Source: DATAOG01 sp963753685 (GTDB lineage Bacteria; Pseudomonadota; Alphaproteobacteria; Geminicoccales; Geminicoccaceae). From it: a DNA stretch of 64,000 nucleotides. The stretch's first letter is position 1; every line of letters starts with the position of its first letter. The position numbers and the translations under genes are program-made. Below, in pieces: positions 1 to 8,713 of the stretch. The notes beneath the pieces were generated by a model. That model saw only the letters and a list, made by a program, of their open reading frames with translations. It searched no databases and was not told the DNA's origin. The stretch lies in NCBI GenBank assembly GCA_963753685.1, contig CAVWDE010000019.1:124001-188000 (forward strand). Reading direction: 5' to 3'.

Positions 1-918
1 CACTTCGCTGGCGCTGATGGCGCCCGGGATGAGCGTGCTGATCGCCGGGTGGGCCAGCGGGAACTGCAGCGCCGCCGCCGCGAGCGCCACGCCATGGCGC
101 TGGCAGATGGCCTCGATCCGGCGCACGCGACCCAGCAGCTCGGGCGGCGCCGGCCGGTAGTTGTAGGTCGCGCCCGCGATCGGCCCGGTCACGAGGATGC
201 CGGAATTGTAGGGACCGCCGACCAGAATGCCGATGTCCCGCTCGAGGCAGAGCGGCAGCAGCTCGTCCAGTGGACCCTGCTCAAGCAGCGTGTAGCGGCC
301 GGCCAGCAGGATGCAGTCGAGATCGGCATCGCGGGCGAAGCGCAGGCAGGGCTCGACGTCGTTGACGCCGATGCCGACCGCCTTGATCACGCCTTCGCTG
401 CGGAGCCGGTCGAGCGCCGGGTAGGCGCCCTCGAGCGCTTCGCGATAGCGCTGCTCGAAGCCCTCGCGGCCATGGGTCGTAAGGTCGACGTCGTGGATCA
501 AGAGGATGTCGATCGCGGCGAGCCCCAGGCGGCAGTGCGACTGCTCGACCGCGCGCAGGACGCCGTCGTAGCCGAGGTCGTAGGTCGGCTTGAAATCGAG
601 GCCGCCGGCGCGGGGCGGCGCTTCCCCGGGCCGGACCGGGGTCAGCCAGCGGCCGACCTTGGTCGAGAGGGCGAAGGTCTCCCGCGGCACTTGACGCAGG
701 GCCTGGCCGACCCGGAGCTCGCTCCGGCCGTAGCCGTAGAGGGGCGAGGTGTCGAACAGGCGGACGCCGGCATCGTAGGCCGCGCGCACGAGCCCCAGCG
801 CCTCGTCCTCGGCGATGCGGGCGCGAAAGCCGCCGATCGGGCCACCGCCGAGGCCCAGCTGGGTGACTTCGAGCGGCGCGCTGCCGAGCTTGCGGCGAGC
901 GGTCGGATCGTAACCCAT
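1..918 (-). CDS. Aldo/keto reductase (C-terminus cut by window edge)
   Basis: NAD(P)H-dependent oxidoreductase of the aldo/keto reductase superfamily, a cytoplasmic TIM barrel. The protein starts MGYDPTARRKLGSAPLEVTQ and shows the family N-terminal LGLGGGPIGG strand, the catalytic Asp/Tyr stretch LFDTSPLYGYGRSE near residues 55-68, the Lys in LSTKVGRW near residue 85, and the active-site His in LLIHDVD near residue 140. The frame is open to base 1, so about the last 20-40 residues are missing. It resembles the D-threo-aldose 1-dehydrogenase / L-fucose dehydrogenase / pyridoxal 4-dehydrogenase subgroup, but the substrate is not resolved. It lies 115 bp downstream of the shikimate-dehydrogenase-like gene on the same strand and may be co-transcribed with it. 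Confidence 0.9.
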   Translation of the reverse strand, partial: MGYDPTARRKLGSAPLEVTQLGLGGGPIGGFRARIAEDEALGLVRAAYDAGVRLFDTSPLYGYGRSELRVGQALRQVPRETFALSTKVGRWLTPVRPGEAPPRAGGLDFKPTYDLGYDGVLRAVEQSHCRLGLAAIDILLIHDVDLTTHGREGFEQRYREALEGAYPALDRLRSEGVIKAVGIGVNDVEPCLRFARDADLDCILLAGRYTLLEQGPLDELLPLCLERDIGILVGGPYNSGILVTGPIAGATYNYRPAPPELLGRVRRIEAICQRHGVALAAAALQFPLAHPAISTLIPGAISASEV

Positions 919-1033
919 GGGCTCAGGTCTCCAGCTGCCGGCGTGCGCGCGGCTGTCCTGGCCATCCTCGTCATCCCGAGCCCCTGGTCATCTTTGTCCA
1001 GTTCGCATGATTCGCTACCGATCCAACGCTCGG

Positions 1034-1828
1034 CTACCCGATCTCGCCGAAGAACCGGAGCTGGGCCTCGATCTGGTGGTCGACCATCGCCCGGCCGCCC
1101 ATGGTGCGGCAGCCGAGGTCGGCGGCAGCGCGCCTGAGCGGCGTGACCTCGACCGCGGCGATGATCTCGATCACGTCCATGGCCGGCGTGAGCAGGTTGG
1201 GATCGAGCGGCAGGGGGTCGGCCTCGTGCAGGCCGAGCGAGGTCGCGTTGATGATCACCTCATGGCCGCGCGGGTCGGGCGGCCCGACCTCGACCCGGAC
1301 GCCGGGGATGCCCCTGGCGAGATCGGCGGCCAGCGCCTGCGCCCGGCTGGCAGTGCGGTTGGCGAGCGTCAGCGCGCGCACACCCTCCCGGGCAAGCGCG
1401 AAGGCGATCGCCCGGCCGGCCCCGCCGGTGCCGATCAGCAGCACCTTGCGGCCTTTGAGCGTGATGTCGCTCGCGAGCGCGCCCTGGACCAGGCCGATGC
1501 CGTCGAACATGTCGCCGACCGTGCGTCCGTCCGGCTCGAAGCGCACCGTGTTGACCGCGCCCACCAGCCGGCCGTTGGCGCCGAGCTCGTCGCACAGCCC
1601 GGCCATCGCCTCCTTGTGCGGGATGGTCAGCAGCAGGCCACGCAGGTTGCGGAGTTTCTGCAGCCGCGGCACCACCTCGGCCAGATCCTCCGGCAGGACA
1701 TGCAGGGGCACGAGGACGGCATCAAGGCCGTGGGCGTGGAACGCCGGGTCGAAGAACTCGGGCGCCCGGACATGCGCGACCGGATGCGCGAGGATGGCGT
1801 AGAGATGCGTCTTTCCAGATAGTTGCAT
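1034..1828 (-). CDS. Shikimate/quinate dehydrogenase-family oxidoreductase, divergent
   Basis: A 264-residue NADP-type dehydrogenase of the AroE family. The nucleotide-binding half is canonical: GTGGAGRA around residues 133-140, NRT about 22 residues later and INATSLG near residue 190. The catalytic Lys is kept in LLTIPHKEA (about residue 93) and the Asp in DMFDGIG (about residue 111). The substrate half is altered. The usual Ser-x-Ser shikimate carboxylate clamp after HPVAH is replaced by VRAPEFF, and the usual N-T-D becomes M-F-D. I infer a different or relaxed substrate rather than housekeeping shikimate synthesis. It starts 35 bp downstream of the cyclase gene and precedes the aldo/keto reductase, both on the same strand. 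Confidence 0.85.
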   Translation of the reverse strand: MQLSGKTHLYAILAHPVAHVRAPEFFDPAFHAHGLDAVLVPLHVLPEDLAEVVPRLQKLRNLRGLLLTIPHKEAMAGLCDELGANGRLVGAVNTVRFEPDGRTVGDMFDGIGLVQGALASDITLKGRKVLLIGTGGAGRAIAFALAREGVRALTLANRTASRAQALAADLARGIPGVRVEVGPPDPRGHEVIINATSLGLHEADPLPLDPNLLTPAMDVIEIIAAVEVTPLRRAAADLGCRTMGGRAMVDHQIEAQLRFFGEIG

Positions 1829-1863
1829 AGCTATCTTTCAGTTAGACATAAGCTCAGGGCCGG

Positions 1864-3114
1864 TTAGCCGACGGTCTCCGGATCGAGGGTGTACAGCTCC
1901 TGCGGGCGCTGGACGCCGCGCAGCGCGTAGCGCCCGACCGAGACCAGCCGGCCGCGCTGGGCTCCGGCCGCCTCGGCAAAGGCAGAGGACAGGAGCACGT
2001 CCTGGTCGACCGCGCGGCACATGGCAGCGATCCGGCTCGCCTCGTTGACCGCCGGGCCGACCACCGTGAAGTCGAGCCGGTCGACGCTGCCGATGTTGCC
2101 GTAGAAGACCTCGCCGGCGTGCAGCCCGAGATAGAAGCGGGTGACCGGCAGGCCCGCGGCCTTGCGGCGCTGGTTCAGTTCGGCGACGCCGCGCCTGGCG
2201 TCGGCGGCGGCATCGAGCGCGCAGCCGCAGGCATCGGCGGCTGCGGCGGCATCGAAGATCGCGAGGATGCCGTCGCCGATCAGCTTCAGGACCTCCCCGC
2301 CCTGGAACTGGATCGCCGAGACGATCGCATCGGCATAGTCGTTGAGCAGCGGGATGATCTGCTCGGGCGGGGCGGTGTCGGTGATCCGGGTAAAGCCCTG
2401 CAGGTCGCTGAACCAGAGCACCGCGCTGATCTTGTCGGCGACGCCGCGCTCGATGTGGCCGCGCAGCACCCGGTGGCCGGCATCGCGCCCGAGGTAGGTC
2501 TCGACCAGGGTTTCGGCGATCCTGGCGATCGAGGCGCTCTTGATCGCGAGCGCGAGGCTCGGGACCAGAAACTCGAGCGCCTCGAGGTCGGCGTCCGCAA
2601 AGCCGCCCTCGCGGTTGGTCGCCCAGGACGAGAAGGTGCAGTCCATCATGCCGATCGCACCGTCGGCGCCGAACCGGTTGACGATCGCGACGTAGTCGGT
2701 CATGCCCTGCTGGCCGAGCTCGTCGAGCACCGGGAACTCGCCGGCCGGGGCCGGCAGCCGCCGGCGCATCATCGTCACCCCGCTCTCGTACAGGTGGAAA
2801 AACGGGCTCTGCCGCCAGCTGGCGTCCGAGGCGCCGGGGTTGATGCGCCCGTACTCGGATTCGCCGGGGGCTGCATTGGCCTCCCAGTGGAAGATCCGGC
2901 CTTCGAGGACCGGATGGAGGGTGTCGACCCCGAGCACGGCGCGCCGGAGCGGCAGGCCGGCGGCGCCCGCCCGCTCGCAGAAGCCCTGCAGCAGGTGGAG
3001 CTCGCGCCGGCCCGACAGTCCGGCCTCGGCGATCCACGCGAGCAGGGGCAGGAAGCGTTGGTGATCCATCATTCGCGGCAACTTCGGCTGGGATGCACCT
3101 GGTCGTGCGGTCAA
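1864..3114 (-). CDS. Class III adenylate/guanylate cyclase with N-terminal sensory region
   Basis: A 416-residue protein. Residues ~1-220 form a soluble domain of the type often found ahead of soluble cyclases. Residues ~230-400 form the class III nucleotide cyclase catalytic domain. The two metal-binding Asp residues are visible in WFSDLQGFT and in LIGDGILAIF, followed by the GNIGSVDRLDFTVVGPAVNEASR region that carries the transition-state Asn/Arg pair. It has no transmembrane segment, so it is probably cytosolic. The start at 3114 is the longest; MMDHQRF at 3072/3069 is an alternative. Nucleotide specificity (cAMP or cGMP) cannot be settled by eye. It is one of three class III cyclases in this window. 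Confidence 0.92.
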   Translation of the reverse strand: MTARPGASQPKLPRMMDHQRFLPLLAWIAEAGLSGRRELHLLQGFCERAGAAGLPLRRAVLGVDTLHPVLEGRIFHWEANAAPGESEYGRINPGASDASWRQSPFFHLYESGVTMMRRRLPAPAGEFPVLDELGQQGMTDYVAIVNRFGADGAIGMMDCTFSSWATNREGGFADADLEALEFLVPSLALAIKSASIARIAETLVETYLGRDAGHRVLRGHIERGVADKISAVLWFSDLQGFTRITDTAPPEQIIPLLNDYADAIVSAIQFQGGEVLKLIGDGILAIFDAAAAADACGCALDAAADARRGVAELNQRRKAAGLPVTRFYLGLHAGEVFYGNIGSVDRLDFTVVGPAVNEASRIAAMCRAVDQDVLLSSAFAEAAGAQRGRLVSVGRYALRGVQRPQELYTLDPETVG

Positions 3115-3404
3115 CCTACCGGCTCGCGCGCGCGAAGTCAGCCGGGCATCGCGACGCGGGCATGGCTCGGCGGTCTGATCCCGGTTCCGCTGGACCGCTT
3201 GCCATCTTGCTCAACCTCTCGATGGCGCTCTCTTTGCCTTGCCAACCTGCGCCCGCGGCGCCTGGCGGCGGGATCAAATGATGATCAATAGTTGAACAGT
3301 ACAGGGACAATATCGCCTGCAATCGACAATAGAAGACACGCGAATAACCGCTCGGCAACGCGATCGGAGTATCCTGCCTCTCGCATCAGAGACTGCGGGA
3401 GGCA

Positions 3405-3974
3405 ATGGCATTGGCGCGCGTTGTTCCGTTCAGCCGCCGGCCACGGCGGAAGCGCAGGCCATGGCGCTGGCCGGCGCGGCTCAGGCAGCTGCCCTGGCCA
3501 CCCCTCGCGGCGCTGGTCGGCGTGGCCGCGGTCCTTTGGATCACGGCCGAGCTGCACCCGAACGCCCTGGGTGGACCAGGCGCCTTCGCGCTGACCGGGA
3601 GCGGCGCCCTCGCGGCCGGCGTCACCGGCGGCTTCACGCTCTGCGCCCGGGCGCGCCGGCCGGACTGTGTGATCGACGGCGACACCATCCGCTACGGCGG
3701 GGTCAAGATCCGGCTCGAGGACATCGACGCGCCCGAGGTGTTCTCGCCGAAGTGCCCGTCCGAACTGGCCCGCGGCAACCGCGCGACCCAGCGCCTCCTG
3801 GAGCTGATCAACCAAGGGCCGTTCGAGCTGGTCCGGACCGGCACGCGCGATAAGGACCGCTATGGGCGCAAGCTGCGCACGCTCGAGCGCGCCGGCCGCT
3901 CGCTCGGCGCCACCCTGGTCGCCGAGGGCCTGGCCCGCCCCTGGGACGGCGCCCGCCACCCCTGGTGCGGCTGA
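3405..3974 (+). CDS. Membrane-anchored thermonuclease (SNase-like) family protein
   Basis: A 189-residue protein. The N-terminus is very basic (several RRxRR runs in the first 30 residues), followed by one hydrophobic segment at ~34-50, so the rest is likely exported or periplasmic and anchored. Residues ~85-185 match the staphylococcal-nuclease-like fold: CVIDGDTI (metal Asp), IRLEDIDAPE (catalytic Arg plus Asp) and DKDRYGRKL (the second conserved Arg region). Cys residues at CVIDG, KCPS and the C-terminal WCG are typical of the short alphaproteobacterial family members. It is divergent from the cyclase at 1864-3114, with a 290-bp gap that probably holds both promoters. Confidence 0.88.
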   Translation: MALARVVPFSRRPRRKRRPWRWPARLRQLPWPPLAALVGVAAVLWITAELHPNALGGPGAFALTGSGALAAGVTGGFTLCARARRPDCVIDGDTIRYGGVKIRLEDIDAPEVFSPKCPSELARGNRATQRLLELINQGPFELVRTGTRDKDRYGRKLRTLERAGRSLGATLVAEGLARPWDGARHPWCG

Positions 3975-4147
3975 CGCCGACCATGGGCCTGCCCGACGGC
4001 CTGGCCGCCGATCTCCTCGAACTCTCAGATCGCTTCCTGCCCCTTGCCCGGCCGCGCGGTAAGGCTCGGCCCACCGCCGGCATTGTCAAGCGGCGCCCGA
4101 TGAGCGCAAGGTGGCGGTCGTGAATCCGGTATCTGAGGAGGGCCCGG

Positions 4148-5032
4148 ATGAACATCGCAAGCGTGCTCGCGGTCGAGCTCGGCGAGCGGCTCGCCGCCAA
4201 CTACTCGGGCATCTTCGGCCACGCGCGCCCGGAGCTCGCGGACCTGTTGCGCACCATGGCCTACATCGGCATCGAGCGGATCGCGAATACCGACGCGCTC
4301 TACCACGACGCCGACCACACCATCCTGGTGACCATGGTCGGCCAGGCGATCCTCAAGGGCCGGATCCTGGTCGAGCAGGTGACCGCCGACGACTGGCTGC
4401 ATTTCACGACCGCGACGCTGGTCCACGACATCGGCTACCTGCGCGGCATCTGCCCGGGCGATCGGGACGGCCGCTACGTGATCAACGAGGCGGGCGACAC
4501 GCTGGCTTTGCCGCGCGGCGCATCGGATGCCGCGCTTGCCCCCTATCACGTCGATCGCGCCAAGATCTTCGTCCGCCACCGGCTCAAGGAGACCCCGGTG
4601 CTCGATGTCGAGCGGATCGCCTGCGGCATCGAGCACACGCGCTTCCCGGTGCCCAGCGACGACGACTACCAGCACACCGCGGACGAGCCTGGCCTGGTGC
4701 GCGCGGCCGACCTGATCGGCCAGCTCGGCGACCCGTTCTATCCGTGCAAGCTGAACGCGCTGTTCTACGAGTTCACCGAGATCGGGATCGCGCGGGAGCG
4801 CGGCTACGACAGCCCCGCCGACCTCGCCGAGAACTACCCGCGCTTCTTCTGGGGCTGCGTCGAGCCCTACGTCCAGGACGCGCTCGGCCATCTCGATCGC
4901 ACCCAGGAGGGCAAGATGTGGCTGGCCCAGCTCTACAGCCACGTCTTCGTCGAAGAACACGCCCGCCACCGCCACGGGCCCGAACGCGCGCACAACGCCG
5001 GCGCCGGCGACGTCCCGATCACCACCGCCTGA
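4148..5032 (+). CDS. HD-domain metal-dependent phosphohydrolase family protein
   Basis: A 294-residue cytoplasmic protein. HD-superfamily signatures appear in order: YHDADHT near residue 55 (first His), LVHDIGY near residue 97 (the HD pair), the EHTRF His near residue 162, and the distal Asp in RAADLIGQLGD near residue 188. This set is enough for a bound metal and phosphohydrolase or phosphodiesterase activity. It lacks the GYP extension of c-di-GMP phosphodiesterases. The substrate is unknown. The ATG at 4148 follows GAGGAGGG at a normal distance. It is followed 19 bp later by the small gene at 5052, so the two may form an operon. Confidence 0.88.
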   Translation: MNIASVLAVELGERLAANYSGIFGHARPELADLLRTMAYIGIERIANTDALYHDADHTILVTMVGQAILKGRILVEQVTADDWLHFTTATLVHDIGYLRGICPGDRDGRYVINEAGDTLALPRGASDAALAPYHVDRAKIFVRHRLKETPVLDVERIACGIEHTRFPVPSDDDYQHTADEPGLVRAADLIGQLGDPFYPCKLNALFYEFTEIGIARERGYDSPADLAENYPRFFWGCVEPYVQDALGHLDRTQEGKMWLAQLYSHVFVEEHARHRHGPERAHNAGAGDVPITTA

Positions 5033-5051
5033 GCCGCCCGGCGCCGCTTCC

Positions 5052-5480
5052 ATGACCGACCCCTGGCACTACCAGCTGCGCATCGACCTGCCGGACGAGC
5101 TCGCCCAGCTCGCGCGCCGCGACCCCACCGCCCCGGCGCTTCAACCGCTCGCGGCGATCCTGGCCCGGCACCACGCACAGCTCAAAAGCCAGTACGACGC
5201 GTTCGCCGACTACGTCGCCGAAGCGGAACGCCAGGGACCGGAGAAATACCCGCTCTACCAATGGACCAAGGACACGATCGAGCAGCCCGCCAAACGGCAA
5301 AAGTACCAAAAATCCTTCACCCTCTATGTCGACGGCGCGGAGGTCTATGACCGGGAACGAGCCGACGCCCTCGAAGCCGACCTCCGCCCGCTGGTCGGCG
5401 GCCCCCTGATCACGCGGCTGGCCAAACACGACACCAACCCCGCCAACAACCCCCAGATGCCGGCGCGCTATCGGAGGTGA
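5052..5480 (+). CDS. Hypothetical protein, 142 aa
   Basis: I do not recognise this protein. It is 142 residues, hydrophilic, charged and rich in Tyr/Lys/Gln in its middle (residues ~55-95), with no signal peptide, membrane segment or Cys pair. The N-terminal third reads as a mixed strand/helix region, and the middle is helical (ARHHAQLKSQYDAFADYVAEA). GC and codon use match the host genome, and it follows the HD gene with only 19 bp between, which favours a real gene in the same transcript. The C-terminus is low-complexity (Asn/Pro/Arg). Confidence 0.65.
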   Translation: MTDPWHYQLRIDLPDELAQLARRDPTAPALQPLAAILARHHAQLKSQYDAFADYVAEAERQGPEKYPLYQWTKDTIEQPAKRQKYQKSFTLYVDGAEVYDRERADALEADLRPLVGGPLITRLAKHDTNPANNPQMPARYRR

Positions 5481-5590
5481 ATGCCAGCGGGAGCTCAGAG
5501 GCTGCCGCGCTCTGGGTACAGCCGCCGTTCCCGACATGCTGGATCCGGGAAAGCTTGATTTTCAGACGGTTGGTAGCCATAGATGAACGC

Positions 5591-5941
5591 ATGAGCACGA
5601 TGCTGGTCGAGGTCTACGACGCCCTTAAGGAGGCTGGCGCCTCCGAAGAGAAGGCGCGCGCTGCGGCCGCCAGCCTCACCGGCCGCGACGAGCGGTGGGA
5701 CGAGGTCGACCTACAATTCCGCCGTACCGGCGAGCGACTGGACGGCCTCGGGCGCCGGTTCGACCTCGTCGAGCAGGCGCTCGAGGCCCTGACCAAGCGG
5801 CTCGGCACGCTCGAAGAGAAGATCATCGCGCTCGCCCAGGACGTCGCCGTGATCAAGGCCGAGTTCGGCCTCATGAAGTGGATGCACGGCATCACGATCG
5901 GCGGCGTCCTCGCGCTCCTGGTGAAAGCGTTCTTCGGGTGA
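5591..5941 (+). CDS. Small coiled-coil protein with C-terminal membrane anchor
   Basis: A 116-residue protein from the ATG at 5591 (MSTMLVEVYDALKEAGA). Residues ~5-35 form an amphipathic helix with the pattern of the DUF1640/CCDC90-like family (short helix of the type ALKEAGASEEKARAAAASL). Residues ~40-92 are a heptad coiled coil (FDLVEQALEALTKRLGTLEE). Residues ~95-114 are a single hydrophobic segment ending LLVKAFFG. The order helix, coiled coil and C-terminal anchor is common in alphaproteobacterial genomes, often next to mobile or accessory genes. Its function is unknown. Its stop lies 10 bp before the start of the AT-rich gene at 5952. Confidence 0.75.
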   Translation: MSTMLVEVYDALKEAGASEEKARAAAASLTGRDERWDEVDLQFRRTGERLDGLGRRFDLVEQALEALTKRLGTLEEKIIALAQDVAVIKAEFGLMKWMHGITIGGVLALLVKAFFG

Positions 5942-5951
5942 CGGTGCGGGG

Positions 5952-7541
5952 GTGCCAAAGAGGTTCCTGACGCCTTTGCCCTCCTTCAAGTCTGGCGCAA
6001 AACCCGTGGTTGATCGCCGCCCACATTCCGAGACCAGATATCTGAGGGCATTCGAACGCGTGCGCAAGCGAATAGGGAAGTTTTACGCACCAGACCTAAT
6101 CGTTTTCGCGCTATCCAGATTGCATTCCCCTCGCAGCAATGATATCGAAGTCATGCGGCAGCAACCGCCATGGTTCCTCCTCCTGCTGATCAAATGGATC
6201 ATCATCTATGGTGATTATCGGGCAACGAAGAGACAAAGGCAACTGGACGACAGAAATTTTAATCTCCTCATCAATTTAATGCACAAGACCGATGCTTCCC
6301 TTCGCCCTCCATCTGAGTATATTAGTAAGCTTATGTTTCTCCGCGGCATGGCATATCAGCAATTTTGGCATCAGGAGAAGCCGTCCAAATCAGACATCAG
6401 TAGACAGGCAATTATTTTCGGTCATTTAGACCAATCACATCGCTTTCGATCCTGGTTTATCGAACAAGTCGGAATGTCAATCAATGATTGGACGGACTTC
6501 TCTTTTATGTTGCTATCTGCTTTTCTGTCTGGAGACCGTCACTGGGTCGCGGAATCATACTTTGACCCTGTGGTTGATCGTTTTACATCGGACCAGATTC
6601 ATAAGTTCTTTGGCTCGATATCAAGAGACCTTTCCGGGCTGAGAAAATATCTAAGAAGGATGCAAGGAGAGCAACGGAAAGATTCCTCCGAATTCAGAGA
6701 GAGATCTCCTCTCTTAAAATTTCCTTTAATCCAGCTCGATGGTGAATATTATTACTACTCGATTCCATTATTAATGAAATCGCTGGGTAATTTCGTATAC
6801 GACAGCTTAAGAGCGAGAAATGTGCAGCAATTCATGGACATCTTTGGGGCGTTGTTTGAGCGTTATGTAGGACGAGGAATAGAATATCTCGGTGAGTCGT
6901 ATCTGACGGAATCGGTTATCGCGAAGCGGGCTGATGGTTCCAAAGTTGTGGATTTTGCTATTCTCGGGCAAGACGCAAACATTTTGATAGATGCAAAGGG
7001 TGTGGAGATGACGCATGGAGGCATGACGAGCCACCGATCAGAGATCATTACGGGACAAATTAAGTCAAGTATCCTGAAGGGCATAGAGCAAGGTATAAAG
7101 ACAGCGCAATCATTGTCCAAAGACGATCCCGTGAGATGGGATAGAAAGAATAATTTTCTGCTAATTATAACATTTAAGGAACTCTATCTTGGTACGGGAG
7201 CAGATTTCAGCAAGTATGTCGTGGCGGAACGTTTGAGGAGTAGCTTAGGCGGTGGTGAGATCGATGAGAGTATCATACCTCTTGAGCATATATATTTCGT
7301 GTCAATAGACGAGTTTGACTATCTTGTCCACGCGCTCAGAACGAGCAACATTGCATTGGGCAGATTTCTTCGCGATATAAGCATCGAGGATGGGAATCCT
7401 GAAACGAAATGTATTGTAGTGATGCAGCATATATTGAGACGATGGTCCGCGCCATCAGTTCCGGGATACATCGAGAGTGAATTTGACGCGTTGTTTGAGC
7501 GTGCGGCGCGAGCGCTAGGTGTGAAAGAGGCGCGTTCCTAA
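5952..7541 (+). CDS. Putative PD-(D/E)XK-type nuclease, AT-rich, probably acquired
   Basis: A 529-residue protein that I cannot place in a named family. Its base composition is far more AT-rich than every neighbour, with many A/T-ending codons, so it is probably a recent import. The C-terminal half has a restriction-endonuclease-like pattern: a helix with Glu ~303 (GALFERYVG), then VVDFAIL with Asp ~334, then ILIDAKG with Asp ~347 and Lys ~349, that is D-x12-D-x-K. Residues ~1-250 are helical, Trp/Arg-rich and without a recognised domain. A short hydrophobic stretch at ~74-86 (WFLLLLIKWIIIY) could be buried or membrane-associated. It starts at GTG 5952, 10 bp after the coiled-coil gene. A defence or mobile-element role is inference; no methylase or helicase partner is present. 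Confidence 0.8.
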   Translation: MPKRFLTPLPSFKSGAKPVVDRRPHSETRYLRAFERVRKRIGKFYAPDLIVFALSRLHSPRSNDIEVMRQQPPWFLLLLIKWIIIYGDYRATKRQRQLDDRNFNLLINLMHKTDASLRPPSEYISKLMFLRGMAYQQFWHQEKPSKSDISRQAIIFGHLDQSHRFRSWFIEQVGMSINDWTDFSFMLLSAFLSGDRHWVAESYFDPVVDRFTSDQIHKFFGSISRDLSGLRKYLRRMQGEQRKDSSEFRERSPLLKFPLIQLDGEYYYYSIPLLMKSLGNFVYDSLRARNVQQFMDIFGALFERYVGRGIEYLGESYLTESVIAKRADGSKVVDFAILGQDANILIDAKGVEMTHGGMTSHRSEIITGQIKSSILKGIEQGIKTAQSLSKDDPVRWDRKNNFLLIITFKELYLGTGADFSKYVVAERLRSSLGGGEIDESIIPLEHIYFVSIDEFDYLVHALRTSNIALGRFLRDISIEDGNPETKCIVVMQHILRRWSAPSVPGYIESEFDALFERAARALGVKEARS

Positions 7542-7611
7542 GAGGAAGAGGGTTTGATCCCGATGGATGGGGTGCGGCGGTCGGCAGGAGGCGTCTAAGC
7601 GCTCCAAGCAG

Positions 7612-8577
7612 TTACAGCACCTCGCGGTTGACGACCATCGAGGGGTCGAGCTTGCCGTCCAGAGCGGCCAGCGCGTTGCGGGCGGTGGAGATCGCCATGC
7701 GGATCGCGGCTTCTTTGCTCAAGCCCGCGCTGTGGGGGGTGAGGAGCACGTTGGGAAGTGTGAACAGCGGGTGATCTGAGGGTGGGGGTTCCTGGTCGAA
7801 GACGTCGAGGGCGGCTGCCGCTATTTTTCCCGATGTGAGGGCGTCGTAGAGGGCCTCTTCGTCGATGATGCCGCCGCGGGCGGCGTTGATCACGAAGGCG
7901 TGCTCCGGAAGGGCGGCAAGCTCCTTGGCGCCGATCAGGCTTTTGCTCTCCGCGCCCAGAGGCATGTGGACCGTCACGATGTCGGTCTCGGGAAGAGCGG
8001 CTTCGAAGTCGGGGATCGAGCGGTAGTCGCCGGACTGTTCGATGGTGTTGGCCTGGACGTAGGGGTCATAAATTGTGACCGTCATGCCGAAGGCGGCGCA
8101 GCGTTTGGCGACCTCGCGGCCGATCCGGCCGAAGCCCATGACCAGGACCCGGCGGCCGAGCAGGTCGACCGCTTCCAGGCTGTTGCGCACCGACCAGCGG
8201 TTTTCGCGGGTTGCGCGGTCGTAAGCCAGGCCCTGCTTGGCCAGTGCCAGCATGAAGTACAGAACATGCTCGGCGACTGCGGTCGCGTTGGCGTCGGCCG
8301 CGATCGCGAGCGGGATGCGGCGGCGGGTCAGCGCATCGACGTCGATGTTGTCGTAGCCGACGCCGTGGCGCGAGACGATCTTGAGGCGTTCCGCCTGGTC
8401 GATCACGGCGGCCGGCAGGAGGGCCGTGCGGATGGTGACGGCGTCGGCGTCCTTGATGCGCGCCGCGAGCTCCGCCTGGTCCGCGCCGTCGACGATCTCG
8501 AGGGTGATCTCGGGGCGGGCCTCGAACAGCTTCATGCCGTCCGCGTGGAAGGCGCCGATGATCAGGATTTTAGGCAT
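7612..8577 (-). CDS. D-2-hydroxyacid dehydrogenase (phosphoglycerate dehydrogenase-like)
   Basis: A 321-residue NAD-dependent oxidoreductase. It has the family catalytic triad: Arg in NAARGG (about residue 230), Glu in DVFDQEPP (about 260) and His in LLTPHSAG (about 280). The Rossmann fingerprint VMGFGRIGREVA lies near residue 145 and the substrate loop SRHGVGYDNID near 70. At this length it has no ACT regulatory domain, so it is the short form typical of catabolic hydroxyacid dehydrogenases or glyoxylate/hydroxypyruvate reductases rather than full SerA. The ATG at 8577 is preferred to an upstream TTG because GGGAAAAAAGAAG lies just before it. It is convergent with the AT-rich gene at 5952-7541. 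Confidence 0.92.
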   Translation of the reverse strand: MPKILIIGAFHADGMKLFEARPEITLEIVDGADQAELAARIKDADAVTIRTALLPAAVIDQAERLKIVSRHGVGYDNIDVDALTRRRIPLAIAADANATAVAEHVLYFMLALAKQGLAYDRATRENRWSVRNSLEAVDLLGRRVLVMGFGRIGREVAKRCAAFGMTVTIYDPYVQANTIEQSGDYRSIPDFEAALPETDIVTVHMPLGAESKSLIGAKELAALPEHAFVINAARGGIIDEEALYDALTSGKIAAAALDVFDQEPPPSDHPLFTLPNVLLTPHSAGLSKEAAIRMAISTARNALAALDGKLDPSMVVNREVL

Positions 8578-8687
8578 TCTTCTTTTTTCCCACTTTACCA
8601 ACCAGGGGCTGCAGCTCGTGATTCTGACCCAGGCGTGGGGGCCGACACAAGCCGGTGTTCGGAAAAAGGGAGGATCACCGTAGCCGG

Positions 8688-8708
8688 CAAGAAATCCGCC
8701 GAGGCGGA
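8688..8708 (-). terminator. Possible weak intrinsic terminator
   Basis: Read on the minus strand, TCCGC-CTCG-GCGGA forms a short stem-loop (plus-strand 8695-8708) followed by TTTCTT. It sits just after the stop of the hydrolase end of the cyclase gene and ahead of the hydroxyacid dehydrogenase. The stem is only 5-6 bp, so termination would be partial. Confidence 0.4.
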
Positions 8709-8713
8709 AAAAG

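Noticed and set aside
8688..8713. Possible extra small gene after the hydrolase stop
   Set aside because: Too short, and better explained as a weak stem-loop with a T-rich tail.
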